The position numbers and the translations under genes were made by a program. From DATGZX01 sp035296965 (GTDB lineage: Bacteria; Planctomycetota; Planctomycetia; Gemmatales; Gemmataceae), in the NCBI GenBank assembly GCA_035296965.1, contig DATGZX010000002.1, forward strand, positions 1 through 27,485: a stretch of DNA of 27,485 nt, written 5' to 3'. The notes under the pieces are model-generated. The model was not told the DNA's origin. It searched no databases and saw only the letters and a list, made by a program, of their open reading frames with translations. Positions 8,495 to 16,407 of this stretch are shown here, piece by piece (positions within the stretch are counted from its first letter, which is position 1; the number at the start of each line of letters is the position of its first letter).

Positions 8495-9664
8495 ATGCTG
8501 ACTCGTCGCAGGTTCTTGCAGGCCTCCTCTTTATTTGCCCTGGCGCCTACGGTGCCTCTCTTTGTGGCCCGCACGGCCCAGGCGGCAGCCGCCGACAAGG
8601 ACCGGCGCATTTTGGTTGTTGTGGAGCTGAACGGTGGCAATGACGCCCTCAACACCGTCATCCCGTACGCCGACCCCACTTACGAAAAGCTCCGGCCGAA
8701 GCTCAAGATCGCCAAGAAGGAACTTCTTTCCCTGTCGGCATCGGTCGGTTTGCACCCGTCGCTCAAGCCACTCGACAAGCTATGGCAAGCCGGCCATCTG
8801 GCAGTGTTGCCGGGCGTCGGCTACCCGAACCCAAACCGGTCGCATTTCGAAAGCATGGCCATCTGGCAGACGGCCCGTTTGGATCCCGAAGAGCAGAATG
8901 GCTATGGCTGGCTCGGGCGCGCGCTCGATCCGCAAGCTGGATCAGCATATCTCCTCGGCAGCGCGGTCCCCACGGCCCTCCGCGGCCGGCGCAGCACGAC
9001 GGTGTCCCTGAACCGGGTGGAGGAAGTGCTTCTGGCCGACCCCGCCTCCGCGAAGCAAGCGATTGGCGGCGAATCCGCGGATGACCTGCTGGCGTTCGTC
9101 CGCCGGCAGTCCGTCGACGCGAACGCCGCGGCCGACAAGCTGGCCCACCTGGCCGGCGGCAATGACGGCAGCCGCTACCCCGCAACCGCCCTGGCCGAAC
9201 GCCTGAAGCTGGCAGCCCGCCTGATTCGGTCCAATCTCGGGGCGCGCGTGTTTTATACCGTGCAATCCGGCTACGATACCCACGCGGTCCAGGCCTTCGC
9301 ACACGGCAACCTCCTGGAGGAATTGGCCGGCGCCATCGCCGCGTTCTTCAACGATTTGACCCAAGCCAAGTTGGCCGACCGCGTGATCCTGCTCACCTTC
9401 AGCGAATTCGGCCGCACGATCAAGGAGAACGGTTCCGCGGGAACAGACCACGGCACCGCCGGCGCCGTGTTTCTAGCGGGACCAGGCGTCCGCGGTGGCG
9501 TCGCCACGACCATGCCTAGCCTGACTGAATTGGCTGCGGGGGAGCCGAAGATGACGGCCGATTTCCGTGGAGTCTACACTGCTGTCCTGGAGGATTGGCT
9601 AGGATTGCCCGCGAAGGAAGTGCTGGCCGGCACGTTTGATCATCCGCCGCTATTTCGCGCCTAG
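8495..9664 (+). CDS. DUF1501 family protein, Tat-exported
   Basis: This 389-residue protein starts with a twin-arginine signal, LTRRRFLQASSLFALAPTVP, probably cleaved after the Ala-rich TAQAAA, so it should fold in the cytoplasm and be exported. The DUF1501 domain covers most of the rest: VVVELNGGNDALNTVIPY near residue 45, GLHPSLKPLDKLW, PNRSHFESMAIWQTA, SGYDTHAVQ, and LTFSEFGRTIKEN followed by GTDHGTAGAVFLAG near residues 305-330. The His/Asp-rich motifs resemble the metal-binding core of the sulfatase/alkaline-phosphatase superfamily, but no substrate is established. It is probably co-transcribed with the DUF1800 gene. GGAG lies upstream of the ATG at a suitable distance. Confidence 0.93.
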   Translation: MLTRRRFLQASSLFALAPTVPLFVARTAQAAAADKDRRILVVVELNGGNDALNTVIPYADPTYEKLRPKLKIAKKELLSLSASVGLHPSLKPLDKLWQAGHLAVLPGVGYPNPNRSHFESMAIWQTARLDPEEQNGYGWLGRALDPQAGSAYLLGSAVPTALRGRRSTTVSLNRVEEVLLADPASAKQAIGGESADDLLAFVRRQSVDANAAADKLAHLAGGNDGSRYPATALAERLKLAARLIRSNLGARVFYTVQSGYDTHAVQAFAHGNLLEELAGAIAAFFNDLTQAKLADRVILLTFSEFGRTIKENGSAGTDHGTAGAVFLAGPGVRGGVATTMPSLTELAAGEPKMTADFRGVYTAVLEDWLGLPAKEVLAGTFDHPPLFRA

Positions 9665-9709
9665 GCGCTAGCTCGCGGGCTGACTCTCAGGGAGATCCCG
9701 AGCCTTCCC

Positions 9710-9730
9710 CTGGCGGCCTTAAACCGCCGG
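9710..9730 (+). terminator. GC-rich hairpin downstream of the DUF1501 gene
   Basis: CTGGCGG (9710-9716) pairs with CCGCCGG (9724-9730) through seven pairs, one of them T-G, around the loop CCTTAAA. It lies 45 bp past the DUF1501 stop and between convergent genes. No T tract follows, so an intrinsic terminator is only possible; it may simply be a stable hairpin. Confidence 0.3.
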
Positions 9731-9822
9731 CACGAGTGAAGACCCTGCCATTGGATCATCACTTGAATTCCTGCCTCTAGTAGTCCCAAGCTTCTTTCGT
9801 TTTCCTTGGACTTGGCAAATGG

Positions 9823-10824
9823 TCACTTCCGGCTACCGCGGGGGGAAATCTGATTCAGAGGGATTCCCACAGCTTCCGCAATTCGGCTGCGGAATTCCTC
9901 CCAATCCTTACCCTCGCGTGCAAGTACTTGCGCAACGTCGAACCAGGAGCGCGTGGTTGGCGATTCGCTGGTGAGCCTCGCCATGTTTAGTCCGTGCTTG
10001 GCAATCAGAGTCCAGAAATCGCGGTAACCTTGGTCTCTCGCCTTTTGATGAGATTTCTCTGCTTCGCCGGCTCGGTTGTGGGCATTGCTCTGGTCCGTGC
10101 CTCCTTTGATCTCGAGGGCTACTTTCCGGCGTATCTTTCCCGACACGTCTTCTTCAATACTCACGTCTGGATCCGACCCCAGAGACAAGGTGACGATGCG
10201 ACCGGCAGCGTTCCTGACAGTAATCTTCCTGTCGGTATGCTCCGAGACATGAGATTGAACCAACTCGAACAGCAGCAGGAAAACGCCAAGCGTGGCCTGT
10301 TTCCCAATCTTGACGTTATTCGCACCCTGGAAAAATGAACCAAGAGTCAGTAGCGGCAATTCCGAAATATCCCTGGCGGTGACTCTGGGTAAAATCTGTC
10401 GTACCAGATCCGCCAGGGCCGCGTTCATCGCCTTGCAAAAGGCAGGCAACAGAGCCCGAGTCTGTTCACGTAGCGTGCCTTTCATTTCCATGTTCTTGAA
10501 CGGCCCCATTCCTGTGCCGCCGCCGTAGAAAATTTTTTGGGGCAAGCCAAGCAGCAATCGATAGTAGCCGACGAGGGCCGGTGCAGCTTCGAGCAGGACA
10601 GGAGTAGGAAAAACGTGCTCGTCGCGAATGCCGGCCGCGGCCAAGATCTTTTGAGCGTCCGCAGGCACAAACTTCAGGAGCTGAGATTTGAGTTGCCGTT
10701 GGTCCACCCGAGTTAAAGCCTTGCTCAACGCGTCAATGAGCCAGGTCTTCCGGGCCGAAACAAGGAGTTGGTGGAATTGCACCTGTCGAGACGCCTTGGG
10801 CACGGGGATGGAAGCTTCACTCAT
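9823..10824 (-). CDS. XcyI-like type II restriction endonuclease
   Basis: This 333-residue protein resembles the XcyI/Cfr9I restriction endonucleases, which cut CCCGGG. The catalytic core is a PD-(D/E)XK site: SDPDVS at 217-222 gives P219-D220, and ALEIKGG gives E238-I-K240, spaced as the fold requires. Other family-like stretches are VGYYRLLLGLPQKIFY, GMGPFKNMEMKG and FFQGANNVKIG. The upstream gene is a matching DNA methyltransferase, and the two overlap by 8 bases (ATGAGTGA), so translation is probably coupled and the methylase is made first. The family assignment is from motif memory; the CCCGGG specificity is inferred from that family. The gene looks full length, with no frameshift. Confidence 0.85.
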   Translation of the reverse strand: MSEASIPVPKASRQVQFHQLLVSARKTWLIDALSKALTRVDQRQLKSQLLKFVPADAQKILAAAGIRDEHVFPTPVLLEAAPALVGYYRLLLGLPQKIFYGGGTGMGPFKNMEMKGTLREQTRALLPAFCKAMNAALADLVRQILPRVTARDISELPLLTLGSFFQGANNVKIGKQATLGVFLLLFELVQSHVSEHTDRKITVRNAAGRIVTLSLGSDPDVSIEEDVSGKIRRKVALEIKGGTDQSNAHNRAGEAEKSHQKARDQGYRDFWTLIAKHGLNMARLTSESPTTRSWFDVAQVLAREGKDWEEFRSRIAEAVGIPLNQISPRGSRK

Positions 10825-11761
10825 GAATGATTGCCCCGTTCAATCTCTTCTCTGCAATCTGGATATACGCGGGGTTCAACTCGACGCCCACAAAACGCCG
10901 GTTCATGTTGAGGGCAACGAGGCCGGTAGTGCCTGAGCCTATGAAGGGATCCAGGACAAGGTCGCCTTCGCGGCTTCCCAGCGTCAAGCAAGGCTCGACG
11001 ACGGCCGGGGGGAAGGTAGCGAAATGGGCGCCCTTGTACGCCTGGGTGTTGATGTCCCAGACCGTTCGCAGGTTTCTCTCGTTCGGCCCCCGCAGAGCCT
11101 TGGAGTCGTACAGATACCGTTCGTTCTTGCTGAAAAGGAAGAGGTACTCATGGCATCTGGTAGGACGGTCTTTCACGCTTTCGGGCTGGCAGTTCGGTTT
11201 GTTCCAGATGATGTCCGCCCGCAAATACCAGCCCGCTTCTTGCAAGGCAAATGCCAGTCGCCAGGGGACGCCAATCAGATCCTTGGGCTTTAGGCCCTCG
11301 GGCGTTGGCGGCCTGATATCCATCGCCCGAACGGGGTTCTTTTTGTCCGGCGCGCGCCAGGTTCTGCCCCCAGAGGTGTAGGAGTCGCCGATGTTGAGCC
11401 AGAGCGTGCCGTCTTCGCGAAGCACCCTTCGCACGTGCTCGAAAACCATTACCAGGTTCTGGATGTACTCTTTGACGGACAGCTCAAGCCCGATTTGGCC
11501 GGCGATGTGGTAGTTGCGTAGCGACCAGTACGGTGGCGAGGTGACGCAACATTGGAACGCCGCTACCGGAAATTGACTCAGTACCGACTTGCTGTCACCA
11601 ACCACAAGGCAGGAGAGAGACGCGCCGTTCGCAAAGAGCGACGCGGCTCGATCGGTAAGCTGATTTTCTCGAGCAACGAACACACGCTCGGGCATCCAGA
11701 GGGGCACATGGTCGACCGCCTTTGGCTTGCCATTCCTGCGGTGACGGTTGGCTAGAGTCAT
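10817..11761 (-). CDS. DNA methyltransferase of the XcyI-like system (N4-cytosine type)
   Basis: This 314-residue methyltransferase carries catalytic motif IV, TSPPYW (74-79), ahead of the AdoMet-binding motif DPFIGSGTTG (271-280). That is the beta-class order used by many N4-cytosine enzymes. WLNIGDSYTSGG, ADIIWNKPN, HEYLFLFSKNERYLYD and HFATFPPAVVEPCL are also typical. It should protect the host from the downstream endonuclease, probably by methylating a cytosine in CCCGGG. No separate controller (C) protein gene is seen. The ATG at 11761 has only a weak purine stretch upstream (AGAGAT), so a later start such as the Met at residue 23 cannot be excluded. It should be dominant-first in a two-gene operon reading right to left. 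Confidence 0.88.
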   Translation of the reverse strand: MTLANRHRRNGKPKAVDHVPLWMPERVFVARENQLTDRAASLFANGASLSCLVVGDSKSVLSQFPVAAFQCCVTSPPYWSLRNYHIAGQIGLELSVKEYIQNLVMVFEHVRRVLREDGTLWLNIGDSYTSGGRTWRAPDKKNPVRAMDIRPPTPEGLKPKDLIGVPWRLAFALQEAGWYLRADIIWNKPNCQPESVKDRPTRCHEYLFLFSKNERYLYDSKALRGPNERNLRTVWDINTQAYKGAHFATFPPAVVEPCLTLGSREGDLVLDPFIGSGTTGLVALNMNRRFVGVELNPAYIQIAEKRLNGAIIHE

Positions 11762-12156
11762 TTGATTTATCTCTACCGCATACTCTCAAGCGACGAACGG
11801 GGTTGCCGCCTCAGCTCCAAGGAAATGCCTGTGAGGGCATACCCTGTGAAATAGTGTACAACCTCACACTTCCACTGGCCTCCCGACTAGAGATGCGAGG
11901 CGATGCCAAAGGGCCGGACTGCGAGAGCACCTGGAAGAATTCGTTGACGTTTCCAAGAGTAGCTCGGCTATTGTCGACAAAGAGGTGCGCCGATCATAAG
12001 CTGGCGATTGACCGGTTTGCTTCTAGCAGATAGCAGCTGCGATGTTGATTTCTTGGAGTTTGCTGTCTCACAGCACGGCGACCGGTTTTCGAACCTGCGG
12101 TACCCGCCGATCCGCATACGCGCGCATCCTGGTGAAAATCAACCGAAGGAAATGAA
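11762..12156. other. Divergent intergenic region between methyltransferase and FAD oxidoreductase genes
   Basis: This 395-bp gap has no reading frame with convincing protein character on either strand. It must hold the promoters of the minus-strand restriction-modification pair and the plus-strand oxidoreductase, but I see no clear -35/-10 pair. The only repeat noticed is a direct repeat of GACCGGTTT at 12010-12018 and 12080-12088. Confidence 0.5.
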
Positions 12157-13998
12157 ATGGACAGAAGAGAATTCCTCAAAGGCGCGGCAACAATACCGCT
12201 TCTTTCGACGGGCGATACTCAGGCAGGATGTTCTGGACAACCGACACCTGCTGTCGAGGGTCCAGCGCAAACCATTTCACGAGTCCGTCCGGGCGATCTA
12301 TCGTGGCCTTCGCAGGCGAGCTGGGAGAAGTTGCGACAGGATGTCGGCGGGCGTTTGATCGAGGTGAAGTCGCCGCTGGCCGAGTGCCGGGCCGCGCCGC
12401 AGAGTGCGGCCTGCAGGGAGCTGTTCAAGGAACTGAAGAATCCCTACTACATCGGCGACCAGCCGGCGCTGACGCAAACGTCCGGCTGGCTCGATGCCTG
12501 GACGTCGGCGCCCAGCGTCTATGCGGTCGCGGCCGCGGAGACGGCGGACATCGTTGCGGCGGTGAATTTCGCCCGCGCGCACCGTCTGCGATTGGTAGTG
12601 AAAGGGGGAGGGCACAGCTACCAGGGGACCTCGAACGCGGCTGATTCCCTGCTGATCTGGACGCGAGCGATGCACGAGATCGTCAGCCACGATGCGTTTG
12701 TGCCTCAAGACTGCGCGGGGAAGGTGGCGCCGCAGCCGGCCGTGACCGTTGGCGCGGGCGCGATCTGGATGCATGTTTACGACGCCGTCACGACGCGAGG
12801 GGGCCGATACGTGCAAGGAGGCGGTTGCGGGACGGTCGGCGTCGCGGGACTCATTCAGAGCGGCGGTTTCAGCAGCTTCTCCAAAAAGTACGGCCTGGCT
12901 GCTGCGGGCCTGCTGGAAGCCGAAGTCGTCACCGCCGACGGCGCGGTGCAGGTCGCCAACGCCTGCACCAATCCGGAGCTGTTCTGGGCGCTCAAAGGTG
13001 GCGGCGGAGGCAGTTTCGGCGTTGTTGCTAAACTCACATTGCGGACCCGGGAGCTCCCCGAGTACTTTGGCGGAGTGTCCGGGACGATCAAGGCGCGTTC
13101 GGACGCTGCATTTCGCAAGCTGATCGCACGCATCGTCGGCTTCTACAGCGATCGACTCTTCAATCCTCATTGGGGAGAACAAATCCAGTTTTTGCCGGGG
13201 AATACGGTCCAGTTGCACATGGTGTGTCAGGGCCTCGACGGCAAGGAGGCGAAAGACGTCTGGCGACCATTTCTCGACTGGGTGGCCGGGGCACCGCAGG
13301 ACTTTATCTTAAAGGAGCCAGTGAACATCGGGGTCCTGCCGGCACGACATCTCTGGGATGCCAAGTTTCTTCAGCAATACCTCCCCCAGCTAATCGTCCG
13401 CGACGACCGCCCGAATGCGCCGGCAGGCAACGTCCTCTGGGCCGGCAATCGTGAGGAAGCAGGCCAGTTCCTTCACGGTTACCGCTCGGCCTGGCTGCCG
13501 ACGACGCTGTTGGAGAAGGATCGGCAGGCTGCCCTGGCGGACGCGCTGTTTGCCAGCAGCCGACACTGGGAAGTATCCCTGCACTTCAACAAGGGACTTG
13601 GTGGGGCGCCGGCGGACGAACGGGCGGCCGCCAAAGACACCGCGATGAATCCCGTCGTCCTGGATGCGTTCGCGCTGGCGATCATCGCGGGCAATAGTCG
13701 GCCGGCGTTCCCTGACATTCCCGGCCATGAACCTGATGTGGCGACTGCCCGCCGCCACGCTGCCGCCATCAACAAAGCGATGGATGAATTGTTGAAGTTG
13801 GTCAACCAGCCCGGATCGTACGTCTCGGAAAGCGACTTCTTCGAGCGCGCTTGGCAGCAATCGTTCTGGGGCTCGAATTATCCGCGCTTGGCCGCAGTGA
13901 AAAAGAAGTACGATCCCAGCGGTCTCTTTTTCGTCCATCACGGCGTTGGCAGTGATGAATGGAGTGCCGATGGGTTCAAGAGGTTGACGGGACGTTAG
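12157..13998 (+). CDS. FAD-linked oxidoreductase, berberine-bridge (BBE) type
   Basis: This 613-residue flavoenzyme starts with a Tat-like signal (DRREFLKGAATIPLL). The FAD-binding domain of the PCMH/VAO fold follows: VVKGGGHSYQG places H153 for 8-alpha-histidyl flavin attachment, and GGGCGTVGVAGLIQSGG places C224, the residue that forms the second 6-S-cysteinyl bond in bicovalent members. KKYGLAAAGLLEAEVV and LFWALKGGGGGSFGVV continue the family pattern. A BBE C-terminal motif, NYPRLAAVKKKYDPSGLFF, starts at N574. Family enzymes oxidise alcohols, sugars or alkaloid-like substrates with oxygen; the substrate here is unknown. It is longer than the usual 450-550 residues, mostly from an N-terminal extension of about 110 residues before the FAD domain. 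AAGGAA precedes the ATG. Confidence 0.9.
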   Translation: MDRREFLKGAATIPLLSTGDTQAGCSGQPTPAVEGPAQTISRVRPGDLSWPSQASWEKLRQDVGGRLIEVKSPLAECRAAPQSAACRELFKELKNPYYIGDQPALTQTSGWLDAWTSAPSVYAVAAAETADIVAAVNFARAHRLRLVVKGGGHSYQGTSNAADSLLIWTRAMHEIVSHDAFVPQDCAGKVAPQPAVTVGAGAIWMHVYDAVTTRGGRYVQGGGCGTVGVAGLIQSGGFSSFSKKYGLAAAGLLEAEVVTADGAVQVANACTNPELFWALKGGGGGSFGVVAKLTLRTRELPEYFGGVSGTIKARSDAAFRKLIARIVGFYSDRLFNPHWGEQIQFLPGNTVQLHMVCQGLDGKEAKDVWRPFLDWVAGAPQDFILKEPVNIGVLPARHLWDAKFLQQYLPQLIVRDDRPNAPAGNVLWAGNREEAGQFLHGYRSAWLPTTLLEKDRQAALADALFASSRHWEVSLHFNKGLGGAPADERAAAKDTAMNPVVLDAFALAIIAGNSRPAFPDIPGHEPDVATARRHAAAINKAMDELLKLVNQPGSYVSESDFFERAWQQSFWGSNYPRLAAVKKKYDPSGLFFVHHGVGSDEWSADGFKRLTGR

Positions 13999-14064
13999 GA
14001 AGAAATGCATCGGGCAGTCCGCACGCATCCGCTCGCACCATAACGACTGGCCTCCATGCAGCGT

Positions 14065-14079
14065 CATCCTTTTAGGATG
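14065..14079. terminator. Hairpin between convergent genes
   Basis: CATCC (14065-14069) and GGATG (14075-14079) form a five-base-pair stem around TTTTA. It sits between the stop of the oxidoreductase (13998) and the stop of the minus-strand antitoxin-like gene (14118), where a bidirectional terminator would be expected. The stem is short and no strong T tract follows. Confidence 0.25.
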
Positions 14080-14117
14080 CGGGATTCAGGCGATAGCAAC
14101 GTGTGCGCGCTTCAGAT

Positions 14118-14318
14118 TCATGGCTGATAGCGGTCGAGCATCTCCCGCGCCGCCTCCGCCAGCATGTCCATTTCCTCGTCTGTCCAGGAACTGTCATCGT
14201 AGGCCATGCGGTCGTAGACATCGGCACGGAGGAGGACGTACTCTGGGCCGTCCTCTCGAACGCGGACAGCATGGCCATTGGCGACGACTTGTCGCTCTTC
14301 AGTAGTAAATTCGAGCAT
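14118..14318 (-). CDS. Small antitoxin-like protein, orphan
   Basis: This 66-residue protein reads MLEFTTEERQVVANGHAVRV, then EYVLLRADVYDRM and an acidic C-terminal helix with DEEMDMLAEAAREMLDRY. The layout (TPEQRQ-like start, PVRV strand, EYVLL.ADVYDR core) resembles small proteins common in planctomycetes that often precede a PemK/MazF- or PIN-type toxin. No toxin gene follows: only 119 bp separate it from the convergent oxidoreductase gene. It lies 69 bp downstream of the kinase gene on the same strand and may share its transcript. The start at 14318 is chosen over the upstream in-frame ATG at 14378 because GGAAAGAAG precedes it and family members begin here. The antitoxin role is inferred from resemblance only. 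Confidence 0.65.
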   Translation of the reverse strand: MLEFTTEERQVVANGHAVRVREDGPEYVLLRADVYDRMAYDDSSWTDEEMDMLAEAAREMLDRYQP

Positions 14319-14387
14319 TGCAATCTTCTTTCCGGCATCGTAGCAAAGGACGCTTCCCAAGGCGGCTCCCTTTTGCAACCGTTCGTA

Positions 14388-16151
14388 TTACTTAGAATCT
14401 GCACGATCCGGCTCCACTCGCGTTTCGGATCTTGCCTGAGCGCGCGCTAGCCGTTGCATGAGCGCGCTGCGCATCTGCACCGCCCCGAGCAGGAGCAACA
14501 AACCGCCAAGAATAGCCGCTGCCCCGTTGAACAGAAACCCACCAACAGCCCGTGGTGAGTTAATTATAAACGGTCCCGATAGCACTGCCAGAAGTGGACC
14601 AGTAGCGACCACTACGACAATCCCAGTCGTCATGATGGCCAGCGGTCTCCAGATCGGGATCGGCTCGAGGAAGGAGGTCCAAAGAAGGAGCAATAAAAGC
14701 GCCACGAAAGCGCCTGCTGCTATTATTTCCAACAAGTTGGGATCAATAGGAGGTCTGACCTGCGGCGGAAGCTGCGGCCAAGCAATCAGGCAAGCGATGA
14801 CACCGAACACGCAGACCAAGGCAGCGCAGCGGCTGGTATTGAGAAACCATTTCCCACCCGCCCGGATCATCGTCTCGGCAGTTCGGAAGTGACGGCGAAC
14901 AGCGCTCTTTCCTCCCGGTCTGAAGAGCATTACCAACCCATAGATCACTGCGCAAATGAGCAGCAGAAGTCCGACGGGCCAGACGATAAGTGACAGTGTG
15001 AGGAGAACAAGGATTCCAATCGGCGTCTGTGAAGCGGGACGGGGTTCGGTTTGCAGCTTATCTTCGGATCCGGCTCGCCGAGCCGGCGCCGGTTGGGCGA
15101 TCTCTTCCAGAGCCGCTTTAAGTTCGTTGGCCGATTGGAAGCGCCGCTCCGGTTGCTTCTCCAAGGCGCGCACGATGATCCCATCCCATCGTGAATCGAC
15201 GTTGGCCGCTTCCGAGGGCAGCGCGAACCGGCCTATAGGCAATGTCCCTGTCAGCAGCTCATACGAAACCACGCCCAGGGAATAAACATCGGCGCGGTGG
15301 TCCACGGACAGGGGGTTGTCCAGTTGCTCGGGAGCCATGTAATGGAGGGTGCCTACGACCTGCCACGGTCCTGTGAGCGTGTAGCCTCCCGTCTTTCGAG
15401 CTAGCAATTTGGCAATCCCGAAATCCGCAATCCTGACGCGGCCGCGCTTATCGAGCAGGATGTTTTCGGGTTTGATGTCCCGGTGGATGATCCCTTCTTC
15501 ATGGGCATACTGAAGTGCGTCGCAAAGCTGCATCACGATGGCTCGGACTTCGTCTGAGTTGATTTGCTCCGCGCGCAGCCGTTTCCGTAGGTTGGCGCCG
15601 TCGATGTATTCCATGACGAAATAGGATTGCCCGTCCGCTTGGCCGAAGTCGTGTACCGTGACAATGTTTGGATGGCTCAGCTTGGCCAGGGCCCGCGCCT
15701 CGCGGTTGAATCGTTCCAGAAAAGTTGGATCGGCGCTCGTTTCGGATGGCAAGACTTTCAGTGCCACCTGTCGATCCAATTTCACCTGCCGTGCCAAATA
15801 TACGACGCCCATCCCACCACGTCCCAGTTCCTTAATGATTTCATAACCCGGAACAGATGGTGGTGCCGTGACAGGAGCGTGGATCGAGGATTCCGTCCCA
15901 CCATCCCCTACGGCGTCTACGTGCATGCCGGATCCGGGCGCTAACGTTTCAGCTTCGGACAAGGACAGTTCTTTGGGGGCGATCGAGGATGCCCCAGCAT
16001 AGATTTGGTCAGATCCTCCAGCCGCCACCGATGAAACGGAGTCGCCTGCCAAACCACAAACGGGGCAAAGGAGGACAACGCCCGATCTCATTGGGCTTTG
16101 GTCGTCAATATCCCATTGGTGGCCCTGGGGGCAGACCAGCGATCTTGCCAT
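14388..16151 (-). CDS. Hanks-type serine/threonine protein kinase with zinc ribbon and multi-TM tail
   Basis: This 587-residue protein begins with a zinc-ribbon-like pair, CPQGH (C7, H11) and CPVCG (C29, C32). The kinase domain spans about 103-360 and every catalytic element is present: GRGGMG (110-115), VALKVL with K132, E151 in helix C, HRDIKPEN (H223, R224, D225, K227, N230), DFG (243-245) and APE (273-275). After about residue 390 come roughly five hydrophobic segments, starting with IGILVLLTLSLIVWPVGLLL, which should anchor it in the membrane with the kinase in the cytoplasm. It phosphorylates Ser/Thr of unknown targets. I chose the ATG at 16151, with AGAGG seven bases upstream and the zinc ribbon directly after it; the frame extends to 16199. 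The small antitoxin-like gene follows on the same strand. Confidence 0.92.
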   Translation of the reverse strand: MARSLVCPQGHQWDIDDQSPMRSGVVLLCPVCGLAGDSVSSVAAGGSDQIYAGASSIAPKELSLSEAETLAPGSGMHVDAVGDGGTESSIHAPVTAPPSVPGYEIIKELGRGGMGVVYLARQVKLDRQVALKVLPSETSADPTFLERFNREARALAKLSHPNIVTVHDFGQADGQSYFVMEYIDGANLRKRLRAEQINSDEVRAIVMQLCDALQYAHEEGIIHRDIKPENILLDKRGRVRIADFGIAKLLARKTGGYTLTGPWQVVGTLHYMAPEQLDNPLSVDHRADVYSLGVVSYELLTGTLPIGRFALPSEAANVDSRWDGIIVRALEKQPERRFQSANELKAALEEIAQPAPARRAGSEDKLQTEPRPASQTPIGILVLLTLSLIVWPVGLLLLICAVIYGLVMLFRPGGKSAVRRHFRTAETMIRAGGKWFLNTSRCAALVCVFGVIACLIAWPQLPPQVRPPIDPNLLEIIAAGAFVALLLLLLWTSFLEPIPIWRPLAIMTTGIVVVVATGPLLAVLSGPFIINSPRAVGGFLFNGAAAILGGLLLLLGAVQMRSALMQRLARAQARSETRVEPDRADSK

Positions 16152-16407
16152 GGAAGAGCCTCTACGCCAGGAGACACGAATCCCAATAACTCGCGTCACC
16201 GGTGCGCGTGCTCCGAGAAACGCAAGATTAGGCTAATGTGTGCGACCGGCCTTGGGAGCGCGCCATGGGACACTGCGTGGTTTTGATACCAATCCGCCCT
16301 GTCGGCGTGGACATCTCGATTTACCTCGCGCGGTGTCTTACTGCTTACTCCTCAGCAGCAAGCGCATCCCTTGGAAATCGAACGTGAGCGCATACGGCTT
16401 GAAAAAA

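Noticed and set aside
12298..13218. Minus-strand frame of about 300 codons opposite the FAD oxidase
   Set aside because: The plus strand carries clear FAD and BBE motifs; the antisense translation has none.
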